Positions 58,800 to 64,000 of a stretch of 64,000 nt of DNA are shown one piece after another. Numbering within the stretch: the stretch's first letter is position 1; every line of letters begins with the position of its first letter. This DNA comes from Candidatus Phosphoribacter hodrii (GTDB lineage: Bacteria; Actinomycetota; Actinomycetes; Actinomycetales; Dermatophilaceae). Location of the stretch: the NCBI GenBank assembly GCA_016707175.1, contig JADJIB010000005.1, forward strand, positions 1 to 64,000, written 5' to 3'. Position numbers and translations under genes: made by a program. A model generated the notes under the pieces. It was not told the DNA's origin, did not search any database, and was given only the letters and a program-made list of their open reading frames with translations.

Positions 58800-59900
58800 G
58801 TGCCCGAGAACCTGCTGTGGTGGATCGTCGGAGCGGTGGTGCTCTTCGCGGGCATCGCCGTTGCTGCGGCCATGGTCAACCAGGGCGTGGTCGACTACGA
58901 CGCGCTCACCCAGCGCCTGCGGCGCCAGCGCCCCCATCGCGACAGCTTCCGGGACACCCCGGTCGTGTCCGACGAGCCGCCCCGCCGGGCCGCCGTGATC
59001 GTCAACCCGACCAAGGTCGATGACCTCAGCGAGGTCCGCGCGAGGATCGCCGGCGTCTGCGCTGCCCACGGCTGGGGTCCGCCCATCTGGGCCGAGACGA
59101 CGGCAGAGGAGCCGGGCACCGCTCAAGCCCGCCAGGCCGTCCTCGACGGCGCCGTCCTGGTCTGCCCACTCGGCGGGGACGGGACAGTTCGCGCGGTGGC
59201 CAAGGCTCTCGTCGACACCGAGACCCCGCTCGGGCTGCTGCCCGGCGGCACAGGCAACCTGCTCGCCCGCAACCTCGACCTGCCGCTGGATTCGGTGGAG
59301 AAGGCCCTCGTCGTGGCCCTCACCGGCCACAACAAGAGCGTCGATGTGGGCCAGATCATCATCGATCGCGGCAACGGCGCCGAGCCGGAGGAGGACACCT
59401 TCCTCGTCATGGCCGGCATCGGCTTCGACGCGGCGGTCATGGCGGGGGCGCCGGAGCACCTCAAGCGGCAGGTGGGCAACGCGGCATACATCCTCGCGGG
59501 CCTGCGCAACATGAAGGGCCCGCAGTTCAAGGCGCGCATGAGCGTCGACGGTGGGATGGACTTCACCCGACGCACCCGGACCGTGCTGTTGGGCAACTGC
59601 GGCAAGATCTTCGGCGGCTTGGTGCTCATGCCCGAGGCCAAGATCGACGACGGCCTTATCGACGCGGTCGCCATGTCTCCCAAGGGAATCGTCGGCTGGA
59701 CCGCCGTGCTCGCCCGCATCGTCAGCCGCCAGCGCAAGGGTCACCCCATCGTCGATCACCACACCGGTCGCGAGATCCGGGTGCGGATGGATCGGCCCGA
59801 AGAGCTGCAACTCGACGGCGACACCCTCGGCCCGGTGCGATCGGTGACCGCGTCGGTCCGCTCGGGTGCGCTCGTCGTGCGGGTCGCCGGCAGCGGTTAG
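58800..59900 (+). CDS. Diacylglycerol/sphingosine kinase-like lipid kinase
   Basis: A 366-residue protein with an N-terminal TM segment (WWIVGAVVLFAGIAVAAAMV) and a DAGK catalytic domain: RAAVIVNPTKVDD, the nucleotide loop CPLGGDGTVRAVAKAL and LGLLPGGTGNLLARNLDLP are canonical. The family phosphorylates membrane lipids such as diacylglycerol. GTG 58800 gives a membrane-anchored protein. It overlaps the convergent iron permease end by 4 bases. Confidence 0.88.
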   Translation: MPENLLWWIVGAVVLFAGIAVAAAMVNQGVVDYDALTQRLRRQRPHRDSFRDTPVVSDEPPRRAAVIVNPTKVDDLSEVRARIAGVCAAHGWGPPIWAETTAEEPGTAQARQAVLDGAVLVCPLGGDGTVRAVAKALVDTETPLGLLPGGTGNLLARNLDLPLDSVEKALVVALTGHNKSVDVGQIIIDRGNGAEPEEDTFLVMAGIGFDAAVMAGAPEHLKRQVGNAAYILAGLRNMKGPQFKARMSVDGGMDFTRRTRTVLLGNCGKIFGGLVLMPEAKIDDGLIDAVAMSPKGIVGWTAVLARIVSRQRKGHPIVDHHTGREIRVRMDRPEELQLDGDTLGPVRSVTASVRSGALVVRVAGSG

Positions 59901-60757
59901 CGCTTCGCGGCCGGGACCGACTCGGCTGCGGCGGCTGCGGTCGCCGTCGGACGACGGCCCACCCCGCGAAGGAACAGCGGCAGCACGACCACGAGGTATG
60001 CCGCCCAGGCACCGATCTCGAGCACGGCCATTCGGGGCCGCAGGTTGAAGATGCCGCGGACGACCATGGCCAACGGCGAGGTCGGGTCGATGGTCGAGCG
60101 GACGTCGAAGGCGTAGACGTTCTCGCCCGGGAGCACGCCGGCCTCCTGCAGTTCGTGCACGGCATACGCGAGGATGCCGGCCGCGACGATCACCAGGCCG
60201 ACGCCCGTCCACCGGAAGAACTGCGCGAGGTCGATCCGCACCGCCCCGAGGTAGATCGCGATGCCCAAGGCGACCGCGGCGCCGATCCCGACCACCCAGC
60301 CGAGCGCGGGGGCGATGCCGGTCTCACCGGCGGACTCGACGGTGGCATAGAAGAAGAGCGCCGACTCCAGCCCCTCGCGGCCAACGCCGAGGAAGGCCAC
60401 TGCGGCGATCGCGAACGGGCCGGCGTCCAGGGCTCGGTCGAGCTTCCCGGTCAACTCACCCGCAAACCGCCGCCCCACCGAGCGCATCCAGAAGATCATG
60501 CCGGTGACCAGGACAACGGCCAGCAGCGAGGCCAGCCCACCCACCAACTCGGCGGTGCGATCGTCCAGCCCGCTGGTGCCGAAGGTGAGGACGGCGCCGA
60601 TCACCACCGAGAGCGCGACCGCGGCGCCCACGCCGATCCAGACGTACCGCAGCGCCCACCGACGGTCGGTCTTGACGAGGAAGGCGATGAGGATGACGAC
60701 GACGAGCGCCGCTTCCAGACCCTCGCGTAGGCCGATGAGGGCGTTGGAGAAGAACAC
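59897..60757 (-). CDS. efeU: FTR1-family iron permease (EfeU-like)
   Basis: A 286-residue permease with about seven TM segments. Two REGLE motifs, LREGLEAALVVV near the N-terminus and GREGLESALFF near residue 125, are the iron-binding signatures of Ftr1/EfeU. It imports iron across the membrane. The usual partners EfeO and EfeB are absent: the next gene upstream is pheA. Two DtxR/IdeR-type boxes at 60778-60826 indicate iron repression. Confidence 0.9.
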   Translation of the reverse strand: MFFSNALIGLREGLEAALVVVILIAFLVKTDRRWALRYVWIGVGAAVALSVVIGAVLTFGTSGLDDRTAELVGGLASLLAVVLVTGMIFWMRSVGRRFAGELTGKLDRALDAGPFAIAAVAFLGVGREGLESALFFYATVESAGETGIAPALGWVVGIGAAVALGIAIYLGAVRIDLAQFFRWTGVGLVIVAAGILAYAVHELQEAGVLPGENVYAFDVRSTIDPTSPLAMVVRGIFNLRPRMAVLEIGAWAAYLVVVLPLFLRGVGRRPTATAAAAAESVPAAKR

Positions 60758-60777
60758 GGCACTCCTTAGGAGGAAAG

Positions 60778-60826
60778 TTAGGTACGCCTTACCTGTTCAG
60801 GATGGCACAGGTAAGGGTTACCTAAC
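60778..60826. promoter_or_regulatory. Two DtxR/IdeR-like iron boxes upstream of efeU
   Basis: TTAGGTACGCCTTACCTGT at 60778-60796 and, on the other strand, TTAGGTAACCCTTACCTG at 60825-60808. Both are imperfect matches to the TTAGGTTAGGCTAACCTAA iron-box consensus and differ from each other at only two central bases. They lie within 70 bases of the efeU start. Confidence 0.75.
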
Positions 60827-60861
60827 AACTGCGGTCCTGGGCGGCATCCCGAGCGTTGGAG

Positions 60862-61779
60862 TCACGAGAGGGCGTCGATCCAGGCGCGGGCGACCACGAA
60901 GTCGTCGTCACCCATCCCCGCGTCGATGATCCCCTGGCGGCCGTCGGCGCGCGGGTAGGAACCGAGGAATCGCACGTCGGCGCACACCCGCTTGAGGCCG
61001 ATGAGCGACTCGCGGACGCGCTCCTCGGCGAGGTGCCCCTCGAAGTCGATCGAGAAGCAGTAGGAACCCATCGCCTCGCCAGTGGGTCGCGACTCCAGGC
61101 GCACCATGTTGACGCCGCGGACCGCGAACTGCTCAAGCAACTCCAGCAGGCCACCGGGACGGTCGAGCTTCTGGAACAGCACCACGGTCGTCTTGTCGGC
61201 CCCGCTCGCGGGCGGCAGGTGCCCCGGCCGGCTGACGAGGACGAAGCGGGTCACCGCGCCACCGTTGTCGCCGATGTCCTCGGCGAGGACGTCCAGGCCG
61301 AAGCGGGTCGCCGCTCCGGGGGCGCACACCGCCGCCTCGAAGGGCGGGTCGGTCTCGGTGGCCAGCGTCTGCGCCGAGGCCGCGGTCGACAAGGTGGGCA
61401 GGTATGCCGCGTCCGGCAGGTTCGCGTCCATCCAGCCGCGCACCTGAGCCCAGGCGTGCGAGTGGGTGCCGACGGCGCGAACCCGGCTCAACGGCATACC
61501 CGGTCGGGCGGCGAGCACGAACGTGATGGGGACGAGCACCTCGCCGATGATGTGCAGTTGTTCACCCACCGACAGGGCGTCGAGCGTCGCGCTGACGCCG
61601 CCCTCGACCGAGTTCTCGATCGGCACCATGGCTGCGTCGATGCGGCCCTCGCGCAAGGCGCGCAGGGCGGCACCGACCGAGCCGAACGGATGGTGGTCAC
61701 CCTCGTGCGAGGCCGCCCACTGCCGCAGGGCCATCTCGCAGAAGGTCCCCTCAGGCCCGAGGAAGCCGTAGCGGGTCAT
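60862..61779 (-). CDS. pheA: Prephenate dehydratase
   Basis: A 305-residue enzyme that converts prephenate to phenylpyruvate. TRYGFLGPEGTFCEMAL, MVPIENSVEGGVSATLD and a Thr-containing TRFVLVSRPG segment mark the catalytic domain. An ACT domain follows (RPGGLLELLEQFAVRGVNM, then LESRPTGEAMGSYCF) for phenylalanine feedback. ATG 61779 is preferred because GAGG lies ten bases upstream; GTG 61788 is too close to it. Confidence 0.95.
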   Translation of the reverse strand: MTRYGFLGPEGTFCEMALRQWAASHEGDHHPFGSVGAALRALREGRIDAAMVPIENSVEGGVSATLDALSVGEQLHIIGEVLVPITFVLAARPGMPLSRVRAVGTHSHAWAQVRGWMDANLPDAAYLPTLSTAASAQTLATETDPPFEAAVCAPGAATRFGLDVLAEDIGDNGGAVTRFVLVSRPGHLPPASGADKTTVVLFQKLDRPGGLLELLEQFAVRGVNMVRLESRPTGEAMGSYCFSIDFEGHLAEERVRESLIGLKRVCADVRFLGSYPRADGRQGIIDAGMGDDDFVVARAWIDALS

Positions 61780-61845
61780 CGGGTCCACGCCTCGGGACGT
61801 CGGTTGGGCTGGCGAGTGGGCACGTTCGGCAGGGTATTACGCTCG

Positions 61846-62490
61846 ATGCTCGTTATGACATTCAGTATCGCCATTGCCGCTGCCGCGTTCGCGCTCATCT
61901 TCCCGGTGGAGTTCCCGGACAAGACGTTCGTCGCGACGCTCGTGCTGGCGACCCGCTTCCGACCGCTCCTCGTGTGGATCGGCGTGGCCAGCGCGTTCCT
62001 GGTGCAAACGGTGGTCGCCGTGCTCGCCGGGCAACTGCTGGCCAACCTGCCGCGGACGCCCGTGGAGATCGCGTCGGGCCTGCTGTTCCTTATCGGCGGG
62101 GTCATCCTGCTGCGCGGGGCGGCGAAGGCCGACGACGAGGAGGCCGAGGCGGAGGCCGAGTTCACCGAGGTCGCCGCGAGCAAGGCCGGGGCCACGGGGG
62201 TCAAGGCCGTCGCGACGAGTTTTCTCGTGCTGTTCCTCGCCGAATGGGGCGACCTGTCGCAGTTGCTGACGGCCAACCTCGTCGTCCGTTACGGCGAGCC
62301 GTTGTCGGTCGGCGTCGGGGCGTTCCTCGCGCTGGCGACCGTGTCGGGGCTCGCGGCGGCGTTGGGACACCAGTTGCTGCGCCGGGTGAAGTTGGCGACG
62401 ATCCGCCGCATCGGTGGCGGGGTCTGCCTGGCGCTGGCCGCCTTGAGCGTGCTCGGCCTGTTCGGGGTGGATGTGCCGATCCTCGGCTGA
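61846..62490 (+). CDS. TMEM165/GDT1-family cation exporter
   Basis: A 214-residue membrane protein with six hydrophobic segments in two halves. The first signature reads PVEFPDKTFVATL, the second LAEWGDLSQLLTANL; in the family these E-x-G-D-K/R-S/T motifs bind Ca2+ or Mn2+. The first motif has Pro in place of Gly, which I recall as usual for actinobacterial members. An acidic loop EEAEAEAEFTE separates the halves. It probably exports manganese. Starts at ATG 61846 or 61855. Confidence 0.85.
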   Translation: MLVMTFSIAIAAAAFALIFPVEFPDKTFVATLVLATRFRPLLVWIGVASAFLVQTVVAVLAGQLLANLPRTPVEIASGLLFLIGGVILLRGAAKADDEEAEAEAEFTEVAASKAGATGVKAVATSFLVLFLAEWGDLSQLLTANLVVRYGEPLSVGVGAFLALATVSGLAAALGHQLLRRVKLATIRRIGGGVCLALAALSVLGLFGVDVPILG

Positions 62491-62544
62491 GGTGCGGCTG
62501 CCTCGAGCTGAGGCGCGCGGCATACGTGAAGGGCGGGCCTCGCC

Positions 62545-63444
62545 TCAGCGCAAGGTGACCTGACGGCTGAGCAGCCCACTGCGAGCGCGACGCTCCTCGG
62601 CCGTCAACGGCGTGGTGTCGGCGATCGCGTCGGCCAGCGGGCCGGCCATGGCGGTCACTGCGTCGACGAACGAGTCGGCTTCGGCCTCGGGCTCGACCTC
62701 CCACACGGGGACGAGCAGCCCGCACGCGCGGAAGGCGCCAAGCAGGCGGGCATCGCCACCCAGCCGGTTGGCGTCTGCTGCGGTGAGCCGGGCCAGGCCG
62801 TCGGTCGCCGTCGATTCGTCCTGCGGCAGCACCCACCGAACGAAGGTCCGCTCGCCGAACCGCACCCAGAACACGGTGGGGGCACCGGCAATCCGCTTCG
62901 ACGGCACGATCGAGGCGTTGGCCTGCTCCAACGAGGCCGCACCGTCCTCGTCCAACTCGGTGTCACCGACCCAGAAGCCGAAGCCTTCGTGCAGCGTCAC
63001 CTCGAACGGCGCCGCCGGGTCGAGCAGGTCCTGAAGCCGAGGCGTGTCCGCCGTCGGGGTCGGCACCTGCGTGAGGGGCGTCCCTTCCGGGGTGGCGGCC
63101 GCGAGCAGCCAGGCTGCGGCGATGTCACGGCTGGCGTCGCCGCACGTCGCCCCGGCCTGGGTCGCCACCAGGACGCCTCCGCCGGTGCGGTGCAGCCCCG
63201 GCCACGCCATCGGGAGCACGGTGGCGAGGGTCGCCTCGCGGGGAGCGTCAGACGGCAGACCGGCCGTTGCCGGGCCGTCAACGAGTCGAACCGCCGCCGT
63301 CGCCGCCGGCAGGATCTCGCGCATCGCGACCCACTCGGTCTCCGAGGGCAGCCCCTCGAAGGGCCTGCGCACGAAGGGTGCCGCCGCGGGTCGATCCGAC
63401 CCAGAGGTATGCCGTGTCTCGCGCCGTTTGCTCGCCTTACCCAT
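62545..63444 (-). CDS. DUF5926-like protein
   Basis: A 299-residue soluble protein. The start MGKASKRRETRHTSG and the segments PFEGLPSETEWVAMREILPA and VLPMAWPGLHRTGGGVLVATQ match a conserved actinobacterial family of unknown function that I recall as DUF5926. No catalytic motif is evident. ATG 63444 begins with the basic N-terminus expected. It is the last intact gene before the low-complexity end. Confidence 0.75.
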   Translation of the reverse strand: MGKASKRRETRHTSGSDRPAAAPFVRRPFEGLPSETEWVAMREILPAATAAVRLVDGPATAGLPSDAPREATLATVLPMAWPGLHRTGGGVLVATQAGATCGDASRDIAAAWLLAAATPEGTPLTQVPTPTADTPRLQDLLDPAAPFEVTLHEGFGFWVGDTELDEDGAASLEQANASIVPSKRIAGAPTVFWVRFGERTFVRWVLPQDESTATDGLARLTAADANRLGGDARLLGAFRACGLLVPVWEVEPEAEADSFVDAVTAMAGPLADAIADTTPLTAEERRARSGLLSRQVTLR

Positions 63445-63479
63445 AGCCGACCACCCTAGCCGGGTTCCACCGGGCCCGT

Positions 63480-64000
63480 CGAGCCGGGGCGGCGGCCAGC
63501 GGGGGGGATCTCAGGACCCGTGGGTTGCCCGGGATCACCCCCGCCGGCCCCTGGGGCAGCCCAGGCGCCCGGCCGGACGCCGGCGGGCCCCCGGCGCCCC
63601 GGGGGGCGGGGGGGGCCCGGGGGCCGGCGGGGCGGCCGGGGGCCCCGCCCCCCCGGGGGGGGGGCCGCCCCCCCGCCCGGCCCCGGGGCCCCCCGGGGCC
63701 CGCCGGGCCCGGGGGGGGCCCCCCCCGCCGGGCCCCCCCCCCCCGGGGGCCCCCCCCCCCCCCCCCCCCCCGCCGCCCCCCCCCCTCTGGGGGGGCGGCC
63801 AGGCGGTGGTGGGGGCGCTGGAGACCACAGGGGGCCCAGTGGGGGGGGGCGGGAAAAGGGGCGGGGGGGGGGGGGCCGCCGGGGGCCCCGGGGCCGCCGC
63901 CGCGGGGGGGGGGCCGCCCCCCGCGCCGGCCCCCGCCGCGGGGCCCCCGCCCCCGGGGGGGGCCCGGGGCCGGCCGGGGGGGCCCCCCGCCCCCGCCCCC
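63480..64000. other. G/C homopolymer tract, probable low-quality contig end
   Basis: From about 63480 the sequence is nearly all G and C in runs of up to about twenty, with short interruptions such as the stretch around 63785-63835. Open frames here encode only Gly/Pro/Ala/Arg runs. I treat it as an assembly or sequencing artefact. Confidence 0.85.

Larger units (their letters stand above)
1249..63414. repeat. Dispersed octamer GTATGCCG / CGGCATAC, about 97 copies
   Basis: Hand count gives about 46 copies as GTATGCCG and 51 as CGGCATAC. The extended form is often GGTATGCCGCG. Copies lie in genes and between genes, in both orientations. Inverted pairs form hairpins at about 9183/9201, 10336/10409, 17432/17450, 33360/33392 and 58135/58150. 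Largest empty stretches are 1-1248, about 34381-37623 and about 38551-41586. Individual positions may be off by one. Confidence 0.9.

Noticed and set aside
60301..60360. GTGGCATAG as an additional octamer copy
   Set aside because: Differs from CGGCATAC at two positions; near matches such as this were not counted.
1249..63414. GTATGCCG octamer as a Chi or KOPS-like polar motif
   Set aside because: Copies are nearly equal on both strands (about 46 to 51), with no visible strand bias along the window.
63535..63828. Glycine/proline-rich open frame at the right end
   Set aside because: Produced by G/C homopolymer artefact; no coding signal.
1..64000. tRNA, rRNA and CRISPR loci
   Set aside because: I scanned intergenic regions for tRNA-like cloverleaf ends and repeat-spacer structure and saw none; a covariance-model search would be decisive.

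Overview
The window looks like chromosomal DNA from a high-GC actinobacterium, most likely a member of the Micrococcales close to Dermatophilaceae/Intrasporangiaceae. This is an inference. It rests on the base composition, the many GTG starts with 4-8 bp stop/start overlaps, and typical actinobacterial genes: BsaP, a DUF5926-like protein, a CopD-CtaG fusion, a FadE5-like dehydrogenase and a TrmB/LuxR-like regulator. The last ~520 bases (from about 63480) are almost pure G/C homopolymer and look like a low-quality contig end. Several genes carry single-base shifts at short homopolymers, six of them between 25.8 and 33.9 kb, so the assembly should be read with care.

Layout. 0-1.2 kb: foreign-looking end with a partial TcmP-like gene. 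1-5.5 kb: glycerate kinase, carbamate kinase, aminotransferase and 2-hydroxyacid dehydrogenase (probable glyoxylate/ureide module). 5.7-9.2 kb: rtcB between two 68-bp dyads, then an acyl-CoA dehydrogenase. 9.3-17.9 kb: regulator, membrane acyltransferase, nitrilase-family amidase, CopD-CtaG, MarR regulator with MFS exporter, 2TM protein. 18-23.7 kb: branched-chain-type 2-oxoacid dehydrogenase E1alpha-E1beta-E2, HisC/Pat aminotransferase, small membrane protein. 23.7-34.7 kb: phenylacetate genes (paaN, paaH, paaI, two paaK) interrupted by a peptidoglycan-binding protein, an amino-acid ABC transporter and a GNAT protein. 34.7-37.5 kb: small accessory island with AbiEi-like, VapB-like and ribbon-helix-helix genes, none with a visible partner, and a HEPN-motif protein. 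37.6-44.8 kb: galE and cydABDC. 44.9-51 kb: biotin genes bioB-bsaP-bioA and bioF-bioD with a low-molecular-weight phosphatase. 51-63.4 kb: lipoprotein, decayed PKD-like gene, purB, VOC protein, TrmH methyltransferase, HAD phosphatase, serS, DinB-like protein, lipid kinase, FTR1 iron permease with two iron boxes, pheA, GDT1-like exporter and DUF5926-like protein.

The strongest unexplained signal is not a gene. The octamer GTATGCCG (or its complement CGGCATAC) occurs about 97 times by my hand count, near one per 650 bases. I estimate two or three copies by chance at ~70% GC. It appears on both strands equally, in several different reading frames, and forms inverted pairs that build hairpins just after genes. 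This is the behaviour of DNA uptake sequences in other phyla. In addition, three families of short palindromic elements and one 18-bp minisatellite are scattered through the window. Copies of two palindrome families and the minisatellite lie inside coding regions (E2, CydC and the phosphatase), where they appear to supply linker or loop peptide.
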